A stretch of 64,000 nucleotides of DNA from DASXTC01 sp036505635 (GTDB lineage: Bacteria; Acidobacteriota; Polarisedimenticolia; JACPZX01; DASXTC01). A model generated the notes under the pieces. That model was not told the origin of the DNA. It saw nothing but the letters and a program-made list of their open reading frames with translations, and made no database searches. Positions 24,762-33,529 of the stretch are shown in pieces; the stretch's first letter is position 1, and each line of letters starts with the position of its first letter. The DNA is taken from NCBI GenBank assembly GCA_036505635.1, contig DASXTC010000083.1, positions 1 through 64,000 on the forward strand, read 5' to 3'. Made by a program: the position numbers and the translations under genes.

Positions 24762-25545
24762 ATGGAGCTGATCATCCTCGGTTCGGGGACGGCCGTGCCC
24801 TCGCTTCGGCGCGGCGCGCCCGGCTACCTGCTGCACGTCGGTGGCGATCGCGTGGTGCTGGAGACCGGGTGCGGCACGATGGCGCGCCTGTTGAAGGCCG
24901 GCGTGAACCACGATCAGGTCTCCCACATTCTCTATTCACACAATCACATCGACCACACGGGCGAGCTGACCTCCTGGCTCTTCACGAGCCGCATACCAGA
25001 TCTCGGCCAGGACCGCTCCCTTGACGATCGCCGGCTCGGCCGGTTTCATGCGGATGCTGGCATCGCTGCGAGAGCTTCACGGGCACTGGCTGGACGCCGC
25101 CACCTACACGCTCACCCTTGTGACCCTGGGCGGAAACGACGGAGCTGGAGAGGGCGCCGATGGATCGTCCGTCTCCTTCGGAACCTGGTCGGTGCGGGCC
25201 TTCCCCGTGAAACACATCGAGTCGTCGCTCTCCTACAGGATCACGGATGACCGCGGAAAGGTCCTCGCCTTCAGCGGGGACAGTGACGTCTGCGATAGCC
25301 TCGTCGAGATGGCGCGCGGCGCCGATGTGCTGCTCATCGAGGCCTCCTCGCCGGACGGACAGAAGGCCGAGGGGCATCTCACGCCGTCCGAGGCGGGAGA
25401 GATCGCGCGGCGCGCGGGGGTCGGGCGCGTTGTGCTGACCCATTTCTATCCGGCCTGCGACCAAGCTGATATGCTGGGACAGCTGAGGCGGACGTACAGC
25501 GGGGAGGCGGTTCTGGCGGAGGACGGCATGAGGCTGACCATATGA
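24762..25545 (+). pseudogene. Metallo-beta-lactamase-fold hydrolase, frameshifted
   Basis: Two overlapping frames together make one RNase Z-like MBL protein. Frame one (24762 to about 25005) begins MELIILGSGTAVPS and carries the metal motif SHNHIDHTGE. Frame two (from about 25010 to 25545) carries the remainder: FPVKHIESSLSYRI, FSGDSDVCD, RGADVLLIEAS, and LTHFYPACDQ. The reading frame changes by one nucleotide near 25000-25020, within the TCTCGGCCAGGACCGC region. Either the gene is inactivated or the assembly has an indel. Both halves look well conserved otherwise, which favours a recent or technical change. Confidence 0.8.
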
Positions 25546-26324
25546 TGCCGCGGAGGGCGCGCGTCCTGATCTTTCTGGCGGCGCTCGGTCTGCCCGCGCT
25601 GGCGGTCGAGCCACCGAAGATCCCGCCGCCGCCAGCCCGACAGGAGCCGATCGGCCAGGTCAACGGCACCGTGTTCGACCGCGTTCAGAAGGGGGTCGTC
25701 GGGATGCCGGTGACCCTGATCCCGCAGTCAGGCTCGGGCATCCACGGCACGAGCACCGACAACGGCGGTCGGTACGCCTTCAAGGGACTGGAGGCCGGGA
25801 CCTACAGCGTCATCGTATCGATGCCGGGCGGTGGCGTGTTGCGCAAGGACGGGATTCGCATCCGGCCGCTGTTCAGGAGCATCGTCGATTTCACGCTCGC
25901 CGCCGACACACCCGAATCCTCGCTGCCCGCCGTGGGGGCCACGCCCGCAGAGGATGCGGATTCCGGCTCGCTCACCTTCTCATGCGCGCTGGTGGGGCTG
26001 GACCGCGCCCCGGTGCCGGATGCGCTCGTCACGCTGACTCCGGTCGGAGGAGAGGGCCGGTTCCGCCGCGCGCGCACGGGTCCCGACGGCGGCTGCGCGA
26101 TCGGCGACCTGCCCGTGGGGCGCTACCGGGTCTCCGCCAGGGCCCCGGGCTTTCTCACCTGGAGCCTCGGACCTCTGCCGGTGAAAGGCGCGGGCCCCGT
26201 AACCCTCTCGCTCAGTCTGGTCCCCTTCCCGATGGGGTTCGCGGGAACGCTCGAGGATCTCCTGATCCCCGCCGACCCGATCCCTCCGTCATCACCCTCA
26301 GCCCCAGCCGACAAGGGGAACTGA
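25542..26324 (+). CDS. Secreted carboxypeptidase-regulatory-like domain protein
   Basis: 260 aa. Signal peptide MPRRARVLIFLAALGLPALA, a Pro-rich linker, then two beta-sandwich CarboxypepD_reg-like units: GTVFDRVQKGVVGMPVTLIP with GRYAFKGLEAGTYSVIVS (about 40-95), and DRAPVPDALVTLTPVGGEG with CAIGDLPVGRYRVSARAPGF (about 150-205). Such domains are found in periplasmic or outer-membrane-associated proteins. No enzymatic residue is seen. Start overlaps the MBL stop (ATGATG), suggesting one operon. Confidence 0.8.
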   Translation: MMPRRARVLIFLAALGLPALAVEPPKIPPPPARQEPIGQVNGTVFDRVQKGVVGMPVTLIPQSGSGIHGTSTDNGGRYAFKGLEAGTYSVIVSMPGGGVLRKDGIRIRPLFRSIVDFTLAADTPESSLPAVGATPAEDADSGSLTFSCALVGLDRAPVPDALVTLTPVGGEGRFRRARTGPDGGCAIGDLPVGRYRVSARAPGFLTWSLGPLPVKGAGPVTLSLSLVPFPMGFAGTLEDLLIPADPIPPSSPSAPADKGN

Positions 26325-26402
26325 GCCGCCCTACGATCCCAATAGGGATACGCGCTCTGCGGATTGGCCGCGATCGTACACGCCAGGCGGCGGCGAATGC
26401 AC

Positions 26403-26503
26403 TCCCGAAGGCCGTCGTGAGCGAGGTCGATTGCCCTCGCCGGGCGAGGGCGCCGAGCGAGCGCCGAGCCGAGCGCGCACCGGGTGCGCGCGCAGGCGTG
26501 CCT
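26403..26503 (-). repeat. Dispersed GC-rich repeat, copy 1
   Basis: Read on the minus strand, it aligns over about 100 bp with 41155-41262 at about 78 percent, starting GGCACGCCTGCGCGCGC. Contains the perfect inverted repeat GCGCGCACC / GGTGCGCGC (26473-26491). Sits in the gap between two convergent genes. Confidence 0.65.
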
Positions 26504-26551
26504 GAGGGAGAGCGTTCGCCGCCGCCACTGGCGAGCCCGAACCCGACCCAC

Positions 26552-27730
26552 CTACGGCTTCACCGCGTAGTACCCCTTGCGCGTCTTCACCCGCGCCCCT
26601 TTGACGGACGTCTCCAGCCGGATCTTCCTCCAGGATCCGTCCGAGGCACGGTTGAGGGGGGAATAGGCAATCGCGTACTGGCTGCGCAGGTCCTCGGCGA
26701 TCTGCTGGTAGATCTCCTCGAGCTCCTCCGCTGTGCGCGGGAAGTACGAACGCCCGCCGGTCTCGTCGGCGATCTGCTTGAGGCTGCTGCGAACGCCGAC
26801 GTCGAGCACCGTGGCGCCCAGACCGATCGAGTAGATCACGATGTCATGAGTCCGGGTCAGCTCGAGAACCTTCTGATACGAGAACCGGCTGTTGGTATCC
26901 GCGCCGTCGGTCAGCAGGACGACCGCCTTGCGCCCCTCGACCTTGCGCAGCTTCCGGTACGATGCGAAGAGCGCGTCGTAGAGAGCCGTGCCCCCCTCCG
27001 CGTCGGTCCCCTCGATGGCCCGCTCCAATGCCTTCCGGTCGGCTGTGACATCCTGCAGGAGATAGACGTTCTCGTCGAAGTCGATGATGAGGGCGCGGTC
27101 CTCGGGGCGCAGGGTCTCCACGAAGGACTTGGCGGCATCCTGCACCGTCCCGATCTCCTCCCGCATGCTGCCCGAAGTGTCGATCATGATCGCCATGGTG
27201 ATCGGGCGCGTCTCCTGGGAGAACTCGCTGATTGTCTGGAGCACGTCATCCTCGTAGATCTTGAAGTCGTCCTTCGTGAGCCCCGCGATGAACCGCCGAT
27301 CGTCGTCAACGACGCTGGCCGTCACCAGCACGCGGTCGACCTGCTCGCGATAGTTGATGACCAGCTTGCGCGTGACGATCGTGTCGCGCGCCTGTTCACC
27401 GTCGGCCGATGCCGCCACGGCCTCGATGACCCACGAGCGCGGCTCCTGGCCGAAATCGTGGAAGGCCTCGAACGGCGCCTCCCTGTCGATGAACACCAGC
27501 TTCCCACCGACCGAGAACTCCACGCGCACCCCCCGGATTTCCCGGGATGCCTCCACCGCCGCCGTGATCTTCACCTTGCCGAAGATGAAATCGCCGGCGG
27601 TGGGTTCGGTGATCTTGACCGAGAGCTTCCGCACCGGGAGCTGCTGCCCCTCCGCGGCGGCCGGCGGCGCCCACACGCCGGCGAGGCCGATGAACGCGAC
27701 CAGAATCCACAGCCGGCGCCGGACCGTCAT
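26552..27730 (-). CDS. Secreted VWFA-domain protein
   Basis: 392 aa from ATG 27730. Signal peptide (RRRLWILVAFIGLAGVWA), a beta-rich N-terminal part with VVDDDRRFIAGLTKDDFKIY (the 'V...GL...DF.V.EDG' hallmark of acidobacterial VWFA proteins), then the VWFA domain with MIDAS residues DTSGSM near residue 180, TALYDAL, and VLLTDGADTNS near 260. Ends with a basic tail (GARVKTRKGYYAVKP). Probably a periplasmic or surface adhesion/assembly factor. Overlaps the TPR gene by 4 nt (ATGA). Confidence 0.88.
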   Translation of the reverse strand: MTVRRRLWILVAFIGLAGVWAPPAAAEGQQLPVRKLSVKITEPTAGDFIFGKVKITAAVEASREIRGVRVEFSVGGKLVFIDREAPFEAFHDFGQEPRSWVIEAVAASADGEQARDTIVTRKLVINYREQVDRVLVTASVVDDDRRFIAGLTKDDFKIYEDDVLQTISEFSQETRPITMAIMIDTSGSMREEIGTVQDAAKSFVETLRPEDRALIIDFDENVYLLQDVTADRKALERAIEGTDAEGGTALYDALFASYRKLRKVEGRKAVVLLTDGADTNSRFSYQKVLELTRTHDIVIYSIGLGATVLDVGVRSSLKQIADETGGRSYFPRTAEELEEIYQQIAEDLRSQYAIAYSPLNRASDGSWRKIRLETSVKGARVKTRKGYYAVKP

Positions 27731-29253
27731 GAACCGGCCTGCTTTCCGTTGCCAAGCGCCGCGAGAAGGCGTTGGAGACGCCGCCGCTCCCCCGACGCCG
27801 TCCCGTTCGGCTGGTCTGCGGGGCTCAGCGCGAGCGCGGCGTTGAGCGCATCGACCGCCTTGCCCTTGTCTCCGCTCAGAACATAGAGATTGCCCAGATA
27901 GGCCAGCGGCCTGGGGTCGCCGGGCTTCAGCCGGCTCGCCTCGCGCAGTGCCGTCTCCGCCCCTGCGGAGTCGCCGACCTCCATTTTCGCCAGACCCAGG
28001 TTGATGAAGACCGCGGCGTCCGTGGGGGTGGCCCTGGCGAGAGCCTCGAAGGCCTCGGCAGCCTCCTGATCCATCCGGGCGCGCAGCGCGCTGTAGCCAA
28101 GCCTCGCCAGCAGAGCGGGGTCTGATGTCTCGCCGGGCGCGCACTGCTTCAGCAAAGCGACGGCGGCGGCGTGATCTCCCTGCTGCGCCTCTATGTCGGC
28201 CAGAGCCGACAACGCCGCGGCATCGCCGGGCGAGGCTTTGAGTCTCGCCTCGAGCTCCCCCGTCCGGGCAGCCTCGCGCGTGATCGCTTCTCTCACCTCG
28301 TTCAGCTTCGCCTTCATCGCCGGCTCGTCCACGTCCCGGCCGAGGCCCTCATCGAGCACCTTCACCGCGGCGTCGAGATCTCCGCGCCGCCGGAGCAGAC
28401 CCGCCCTGGCCTGATATCCTTCGAGATAGTCGGGATCCAGCGCCAGCGCGTGATCGAACTCGCGCTCCGCCTGTATCAGATTGTCGACGCTCAGGAAGAT
28501 GCCGCCAATCGTGACGGGATGCCAGGGATTGCCGCGCTCGAGCGTCTCAGCCTGCCGCAGGGCGGCAATCGCCTCGTTGCCGAGCCGCAGCCGGGCGTAG
28601 GCCACGCCGAGGCGGTTGTAGGCCGATGCGAAATCGGGCCGCACCCGGATGGCTTTCAGAAAAAGCTCGATGGCCTCGTCGAACCTCTCGTCACGCAGCA
28701 GAAGGTCCCCCAGGTTGAGGGATGCGTCGGGGAAGCCGGGGTTGAGCTCGATCGCCTTTCTGTAGTGTTCTATCGCCTTCTCCTCGTCGCCCGCGGCCTC
28801 GGCCGCGCGTCCAAGGCCGTCGTGGGCCGGCGCGTAGTCGGCCTGGAGCGCCAGCGCCCTGTGATACTCGGCCAGCGCCTCGGCGGGATCCCCCTTTTTC
28901 AGATAGCAGTCGGCGAGCGCGACGTGAGCCTGGAGGTTGACCGGGTCCAGCTCGATGGCCGTCTGCAGAGGCTCCAGCGCGGCCATGTACTGCCGGTCGG
29001 CCTTGAGCGCGAGACCCAGGTAGTAGTAGGCCCGGAAGGAATTCAGCGCCGTGTCTGCGGCCTCCCGCAGGAGGGCGATGGCGTCCTTCTGCCGGCCTTC
29101 CTTGTGCGCCTGGACTCCGTCGTTGAGGAGGCGGAAGACACGCGCGCGGACCTCCTGGGAGCGGGAGATCGCGGAGGTGTCGCGCACCGCCGCGCCGGCC
29201 GCCGGCACCGGCAAGAGACACAAACAAAGGAGAAACGCGGCGGATCGCTTCAC
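27727..29253 (-). CDS. Secreted TPR-repeat protein
   Basis: 508 aa from GTG 29253 (signal peptide KRSAAFLLCLCLLPVPAAGA). At least ten TPR units run through the protein, e.g. AYYYLGLALKADRQYMAALE, ALAEYHRALALQADYAPAHD, AIEHYRKAIELNPGFPDASL, and a final ALAYLGNLYVLSGDKGKAVD-like unit. A helical insert (about 300-360) separates the two TPR blocks. A periplasmic scaffold is inferred. Coupled to the VWFA gene downstream. Confidence 0.87.
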   Translation of the reverse strand: MKRSAAFLLCLCLLPVPAAGAAVRDTSAISRSQEVRARVFRLLNDGVQAHKEGRQKDAIALLREAADTALNSFRAYYYLGLALKADRQYMAALEPLQTAIELDPVNLQAHVALADCYLKKGDPAEALAEYHRALALQADYAPAHDGLGRAAEAAGDEEKAIEHYRKAIELNPGFPDASLNLGDLLLRDERFDEAIELFLKAIRVRPDFASAYNRLGVAYARLRLGNEAIAALRQAETLERGNPWHPVTIGGIFLSVDNLIQAEREFDHALALDPDYLEGYQARAGLLRRRGDLDAAVKVLDEGLGRDVDEPAMKAKLNEVREAITREAARTGELEARLKASPGDAAALSALADIEAQQGDHAAAVALLKQCAPGETSDPALLARLGYSALRARMDQEAAEAFEALARATPTDAAVFINLGLAKMEVGDSAGAETALREASRLKPGDPRPLAYLGNLYVLSGDKGKAVDALNAALALSPADQPNGTASGERRRLQRLLAALGNGKQAGS

Positions 29254-29314
29254 AGCCGCGACTATAGCACAGCGGATCCGCGGGCCCGCGAGCGCCGCCC
29301 GCGCGCCCCTCACG

Positions 29315-30025
29315 TCACCGCGGAGGCGACGCGTTCTCGACCATGAAGGGATACCGGTGCTCTCTTCGGCCCCCTGGCGCGGGCGACTCGATGAGGAGGA
29401 TCTCGTACAACCCGGGCCGGCGCAGGCTCTCGGCTCCGATGGCGTAGGTGAAGCGGCCGTTCTCTCCCGAGGCGCCGATCTGATCGTGACGGGCCAGCGT
29501 GCGCCCGTCCGGTCCGAGCAACTCGACACTGCGGCGCCCGCCACTGGCTCCCGGCGCCTGAAAGGAGATGACCACCGATTCGGCTCCCGCCGGCAGCCCG
29601 AGCAGCGGGGGCTCCTCCCGGGCGTGCTCCGGGCCAGCCCCCAGGTCGATGACGAAGCATTGGTGGATGAGACCCGGCGCCGCGGCGTGCGGTCCAGGCA
29701 GCCCCAGGTAGAGCCAGTAGAGCCCCAGCAGCGCCGGAACGGCCAGCACGGCCGAGATCGCGTGAGCGAACCGAAGTCGACGGGCCGGCGCCGGAAGGGG
29801 CACGGGCGCCGGGGACAGGGCGGGTGGAGCCGGCGACCCGGTCGGGTCGCTGCTGTGTGCCGAGCGTGTCAGCTCGTCCAACTCCGAGGAGCAGACATCG
29901 CACGTTTCGACGTGCGCCCTGACCCGGCTCTCCTCATCATGGGACAGCGAGCCATTGAGGTACCATGGAAGCAGCGCGTTGGCCGCGTTGCGGCATACGG
30001 GCTCATTCACGGCGCAAGCCTCCAT
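29315..30025 (-). CDS. Zinc-finger (zf-HC2) anti-sigma-like membrane protein
   Basis: 236 aa. N-terminal anti-sigma zinc finger: CRNAANALLPWYLNGSLSHD followed by HVETCDVCSSELDEL (H-x3-C-x2-C). One membrane helix near residue 90-110 (FAHAISAVLAVPALLGLYWL), then an extracytoplasmic domain with SVVISFQAPGASG and GLYEILLIES. Likely binds a sigma factor and senses an outer signal. It is divergently oriented to the ECF sigma gene at 30693, 670 bp away, not the usual tandem arrangement. Confidence 0.82.
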   Translation of the reverse strand: MEACAVNEPVCRNAANALLPWYLNGSLSHDEESRVRAHVETCDVCSSELDELTRSAHSSDPTGSPAPPALSPAPVPLPAPARRLRFAHAISAVLAVPALLGLYWLYLGLPGPHAAAPGLIHQCFVIDLGAGPEHAREEPPLLGLPAGAESVVISFQAPGASGGRRSVELLGPDGRTLARHDQIGASGENGRFTYAIGAESLRRPGLYEILLIESPAPGGRREHRYPFMVENASPPR

Positions 30026-30123
30026 TGTGAGCAGCCAAAGCGTATCACAGGCGGGGGAATCACCCCCAGTTGCGCACGGACGCCGGCGCCGCGCCTCTTC
30101 CGGTTCCCGCTGAAAACAGGCCG

Positions 30124-30176
30124 GTTAACCCGGGATCCAGCACCAGGTTGTAGAGTGCCTCTTCTCCTGTTAACCC
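30124..30176. promoter_or_regulatory. Two GTTAACCC sites in the divergent promoter region
   Basis: GTTAACCC occurs at 30124-30131 and 30169-30176. The second is followed, 17 nt after AAC, by CGTTA, the spacing of an ECF promoter (AAC-N16/17-CGT). Possibly the promoter or operator of the 30232 gene and the ECF sigma operon; unproven. Confidence 0.3.
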
Positions 30177-30231
30177 GCCGGCCCGTCCGCGCGTTACTAC
30201 CATCGAACCGTCCCTTCTCATGGAGAGGCCA

Positions 30232-30696
30232 ATGACCGAAGAAGTAACCATCATGTTCACGTTGATCGCCATGTTCAGCGCCATCGGATGGGTGGTGTGG
30301 ACTCTCGCGAGCGCGACCAAGAGCCGGCACATGGTCAGGGCCATGACGGAGTTCCACAACAGGCTGCTCGACAAGATTGGCTCGGCGAAGGACTTCTCCG
30401 ACTTCCTGCAGTCGGAGGGAGGGGAACGCTTTCTCAAGTCGGTCTCGCTCGACAAGGTCAATCCCAACGAGAGGATACTCAGCGCCATACAGACGGGGCT
30501 CGTGCTGGCGTTTCTCGGTATCGGCCTTCTGTTTCTCGGATGGGAGTTCGAGTTCGATCAGCACGCCTTCACGGTCATGGGGACCGTCGCGCTGGCCGTG
30601 GGTGGAGGCTTTCTGGTATCGTCCATCATCTCACACCGGCTCTCGAAAGCCTGGGGCCTTCTCAACGGGCGTGAAGCGAAGCCATCGGATAGATGA
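30232..30696 (+). CDS. Small membrane protein preceding the ECF sigma gene
   Basis: 154 aa from ATG 30232 (GAGAGG upstream). One N-terminal membrane helix (VTIMFTLIAMFSAIGWVVWT), a helical cytosolic middle (MVRAMTEFHNRLLDKIGSAK), and two more hydrophobic segments (GLVLAFLGIGLLFLG, VALAVGGGFLVSSII) before a polar tail. It overlaps the sigma gene by 4 nt. No family name is assigned; its position suggests a membrane modulator of the sigma factor. Confidence 0.7.
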   Translation: MTEEVTIMFTLIAMFSAIGWVVWTLASATKSRHMVRAMTEFHNRLLDKIGSAKDFSDFLQSEGGERFLKSVSLDKVNPNERILSAIQTGLVLAFLGIGLLFLGWEFEFDQHAFTVMGTVALAVGGGFLVSSIISHRLSKAWGLLNGREAKPSDR

Positions 30697-31289
30697 CGCG
30701 CGACGAGACCTACCCTGGAGGGTTCACCCTGAGCCGGCTGCTCGGAGCCGAAGGGGAGAAGCCGGCGTCTCCTCCAATGGATGAGGAGACCTTCAGGGAA
30801 TTCTACGACAGGACATCCCGGCGTCTCTGGACCTATCTCCGTCGTCTGTCGGGACAGGGCCAGGTGGCCGACGATCTCCTTCAGGATACGTATTGTCGAT
30901 TCCTGCAGGCGTCGTTCAAAGGCGCCGGCGAACCGCAGACGATGGGCTATCTTTACCGCATCGCGACCAACCTGGTGCTCGATCACAGGCGCCGTGCCCG
31001 GCGCGAGACCCGGTGGTCGGCGCAGCCCTCGCGGGACATCGACCCGCGCAAGGGAGCCGAGGCCCGGCTCGAGATGGAGCGGGCGCTCGACTGCCTGCGC
31101 CCTCGAGAACGCTCGCTGCTGTGGCTCGCGCACGTGCAGGGGCTCGACCACGCCGAGATTGCGAGCCAGCTCGGTCTGAGGGAGTCCAGCGTGCGGGTGG
31201 CGCTCTTCCGTGCCCGCAGGAAGCTGGCCGGGATCCTCAGACGCAGGGGGCTGGCAGGAGCCCATGGCATCCACGAGGTGAGACGATGA
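30693..31289 (+). CDS. ECF-family RNA polymerase sigma factor
   Basis: 198 aa. Region 2: FREFYDRTSRRLWTYLRRLS, then VADDLLQDTYCRFLQ (the DDLLQD motif), and GYLYRIATNLVLDHRRRARR. Region 4: LRPRERSLLWLAHVQGLDH, EIASQLGLRESSVRVALFRA, RRKLAGILRRRG. Directs RNA polymerase to a subset of promoters, probably envelope stress-related. The start overlaps the membrane-protein stop, and its own stop overlaps the next ATG, so three genes form a coupled unit. Confidence 0.92.
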   Translation: MTRDETYPGGFTLSRLLGAEGEKPASPPMDEETFREFYDRTSRRLWTYLRRLSGQGQVADDLLQDTYCRFLQASFKGAGEPQTMGYLYRIATNLVLDHRRRARRETRWSAQPSRDIDPRKGAEARLEMERALDCLRPRERSLLWLAHVQGLDHAEIASQLGLRESSVRVALFRARRKLAGILRRRGLAGAHGIHEVRR

Positions 31290-31642
31290 AGCAGGAGAGG
31301 AGCCCTTCCCGCGCGCGGGAGGATGAGGCGATCGTCGCGGCCTTCATGCGCGCGATGGCCGAGCCCGAGGGAGATGAGCCTCGGCTGCCGTCGCCCGGGC
31401 AGATCTGGTGGAGGGCGCAGCTCCTGCGGCGGCGGGACGCAGCCGAGAGGGCGATGCGGCCCCTCTCGATCACCGAAAAGGTCGGACCTGCGTTGGTGGC
31501 CCTGGGCGCCGCGGTGGGGCTCTCGTGGATCGGGGTGTCGCTCGCCTGGACGCCTCTCGTGCAAGGGTTCATTCTCGCCGCGGCGGGCGCGTCCGCGGTC
31601 GCGATGGCGCTGGCGCTCCGATCGCTCGTGGCGCGGAACTGA
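31286..31642 (+). CDS. Small membrane protein, candidate anti-sigma partner
   Basis: 118 aa from ATG 31286 (overlap ATGA with the sigma gene). An N-terminal charged helix (SRAREDEAIVAAFMRAMAEP, then PGQIWWRAQLLRRRDAAERA) precedes two hydrophobic helices (VGPALVALGAAVGLSWIGVS, GFILAAAGASAVAMALALRS). The organisation, cytosolic helix then membrane anchor, is that of small anti-sigma factors, but no zinc finger is present. Function inferred from position only. Confidence 0.6.
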   Translation: MKQERSPSRAREDEAIVAAFMRAMAEPEGDEPRLPSPGQIWWRAQLLRRRDAAERAMRPLSITEKVGPALVALGAAVGLSWIGVSLAWTPLVQGFILAAAGASAVAMALALRSLVARN

Positions 31643-31665
31643 GCTTCCCGAAGTCCGGCTCCGGG

Positions 31666-31671
31666 TATAAT
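31666..31671 (+). promoter_or_regulatory. -10 element of the M48 protease gene
   Basis: A perfect TATAAT ending 6 nt before ATG 31678, so transcription would begin at or next to the start codon. The -35 is weak (GCTTCC region). Suggests a leaderless message. Confidence 0.45.
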
Positions 31672-31677
31672 GCGAGG

Positions 31678-32958
31678 ATGTCGCCTGACCGCCTTCGGCC
31701 TCGCGCGCCGATCCTCGGTGCCATCCTGCTGGCCGCGGCCCTCTCCCCCGCGGCAGCCGTCTCCCCTCCCGAGAATCCCCAGGTCTCCGGCCTGGTCGCG
31801 GGCTCCGATCTCACGTCACCCGAGGCGCTGGGGTGGACCTCCGAGCAGGCCGCCACGGCGCGCCGGTACTCGAGAGGCTCGTGGACGCTCGGGTTCGTCG
31901 ACCCGCTTTGGACGATAGCGAGTCTTGCGCTCCTGGCGTTGTCCGGGTTCGCCGGGCGGATCGAACGGGAGATACGGTCTCTGGTCGGGCGGAATCTGGC
32001 CAGCGACGCCCTCTTCGTGGTGGCGTTCGTCCTCTGCCTGGCGGCTCTGAACTTCCCTCTCGAGCTCTATCGTTTCTACCGGGAGCATCATTACGGGTTC
32101 GCCACGCAGGGCCTCGCTCCCTGGTTCGGCGACGAGCTCAAGGGACTGATGATCGCCTGCGTCTTCGCGCTGATCTTCTTCCTCCCCGTGTGGGCGGCGA
32201 TCCGGCGGTGGCCCCGGACCTGGTGGATTCTCGGCTCGGCGATCGGCGTGGCGCTGGCGATTCTAGCCCTGGCGGTGGCGCCCGTCTTCATCTCACCGCT
32301 GTTCAACACCTTCACGCCGCTCAAGGACGAGCCGCTCAAGGAGAGGATCCTCTCCATGGCCCACCGCGAAGGGATCCCCGCCGAGAACGTCTACGAGGTG
32401 GATGCCTCGCGCCAATCGCGTCACGACAACGCCTACGTGGTGGGGCTGCTGGGCACGCAGCGCATCGTCCTCTATGACACGCTGCTGGCCGCCTACACGC
32501 CGGAGGAGATCGAGTTCGTCATGGGACACGAGATGGGCCATTACGTTCTCAATCATGTCTGGGCGGGGGTGGGCTTCTTTTCGGCCATGATCGTGCTCGG
32601 GTTCTTCCTCGTGCACCGCGCCCTGGATCGCACGGTGGACGCGATGAAGGCTCGGCTCGGCTTCAGCTCGGCTGGTTCGATCGCCTCCGTGCCGTTGCTG
32701 TTGCTGTTCCTGTCGGCCTACCTGTTCGTCATGCAGCCTGCCGAGAGCGGATTCTCGCGCCACATCGAGCACCAGTCCGATGTCTTCGCGCTGAACGCAT
32801 TGGGGGGTGCGGAGCCGGCCCGGCGCGCCGGTGTGTCCGCTTTCCAGAAGATGGCCGCCCGCAATCTCTCGGACCCCAACCCGCCGGCGCTGATCGAGTG
32901 GTGGCTCTACTCGCATCCCAGCAGCGGCAAGCGCATCAGGTTCTGCGCGGGGGAGTGA
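31678..32958 (+). CDS. M48A family CaaX-type membrane zinc protease
   Basis: 426 aa, seven or more membrane segments (a signal-like N-terminus, then ASLALLALSGFAGRI, FVVAFVLCLAALNFP, etc.). The zinc motif is MGHEMGHYVLNHV (HExxH, about residue 283), with the third ligand Glu in HIEHQSDVFALNALGG at about 365. This is the Ste24/CaaX prenyl protease architecture, with the middle region HREGIPAENVYEVDASRQSR. Likely cleaves membrane proteins in quality control. No Shine-Dalgarno; TATAAT directly upstream. Confidence 0.92.
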   Translation: MSPDRLRPRAPILGAILLAAALSPAAAVSPPENPQVSGLVAGSDLTSPEALGWTSEQAATARRYSRGSWTLGFVDPLWTIASLALLALSGFAGRIEREIRSLVGRNLASDALFVVAFVLCLAALNFPLELYRFYREHHYGFATQGLAPWFGDELKGLMIACVFALIFFLPVWAAIRRWPRTWWILGSAIGVALAILALAVAPVFISPLFNTFTPLKDEPLKERILSMAHREGIPAENVYEVDASRQSRHDNAYVVGLLGTQRIVLYDTLLAAYTPEEIEFVMGHEMGHYVLNHVWAGVGFFSAMIVLGFFLVHRALDRTVDAMKARLGFSSAGSIASVPLLLLFLSAYLFVMQPAESGFSRHIEHQSDVFALNALGGAEPARRAGVSAFQKMAARNLSDPNPPALIEWWLYSHPSSGKRIRFCAGE

Positions 32959-33004
32959 GACGTTCCGCCTCTTATGAGGCAGCCGCCCCGCGCCCCTGTC
33001 CGGG

Positions 33005-33259
33005 TCAAAGGGGGCGGCGGCGCGCGCTTCGAGACTTGGACACACTTCGCCGTGCCAGCCTGAGCAACAGGCGGAGGGCCTCGTTGACTGACCTGGATGA
33101 AGGGAATGCCTCGGCGACGTCCGGATCCAAATGGATCACGATCGTATCGGCGGTCGCCCGTGAGTAGTACTTGCCGCGGACGGGATTCTTCAGGCGCGCG
33201 AGATCGTACTCCTCTCGAAGCTCGTCCGCTCTCCTAGAACTCGCTTTCCTGATAGGCAC
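33005..33259 (-). CDS. BrnA/CopG-like antitoxin
   Basis: 84 aa, basic. DTIVIHLDPDVAEAFPSSRS is the beta-strand plus helix of ribbon-helix-helix (CopG/BrnA-like) DNA-binding antitoxins, followed by SVNEALRLLLRLARRS. The N-terminus (DELREEYDLARLKNPVRGKYYSR) would bind the toxin. Its first codons overlap the BrnT gene end by 26 nt, the normal toxin-then-antitoxin order of the BrnTA system. Confidence 0.8.
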   Translation of the reverse strand: MPIRKASSRRADELREEYDLARLKNPVRGKYYSRATADTIVIHLDPDVAEAFPSSRSVNEALRLLLRLARRSVSKSRSARRRPL

Positions 33260-33512
33260 GCGCCTCCTTTCTGGTCGCCCGTCTCGCGCTGATCATCCGG
33301 ATCCGCTCGCCCCGCTCGGCGTGTGCGATGAAAAGGATCCTGCGTGACGCCGAGAGGCCGATAGTAATGGAGCGGTGTTCCCCAGGCGAGTGGTCCGGAT
33401 CGTCGAAGGTCACAGCGAAAGGGTCCATGAAAACCGTGAGTGCTTCATCAAAGGAGATTCGGTGCTTCCGGATGTTGTGATCCGCTTTGCGCGGATCCCA
33501 CTCGAAAACCAC
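33234..33512 (-). CDS. BrnT-family ribonuclease toxin
   Basis: 92 aa of typical BrnT length. Family signature: VFEWDPRKADHNIRKHRISF (W.P.KA..N..KH.ISF), EALTVFMDP, then the catalytic-core strand HRSITIGLSASRRILFIAHA and IRMISARRATRKEARAY. Small ribosome-independent mRNA interferase fold. Overlaps the antitoxin gene. Likely a stress or maintenance module in the accessory gap between the protease and housekeeping genes. Confidence 0.9.
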   Translation of the reverse strand: MVFEWDPRKADHNIRKHRISFDEALTVFMDPFAVTFDDPDHSPGEHRSITIGLSASRRILFIAHAERGERIRMISARRATRKEARAYQESEF

Positions 33513-33529
33513 GGACCCATTCTAGCCGA

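Noticed and set aside
28171..29346. 391-codon plus-strand frame opposite the TPR gene
   Set aside because: Antisense shadow of the TPR protein; no start signal.
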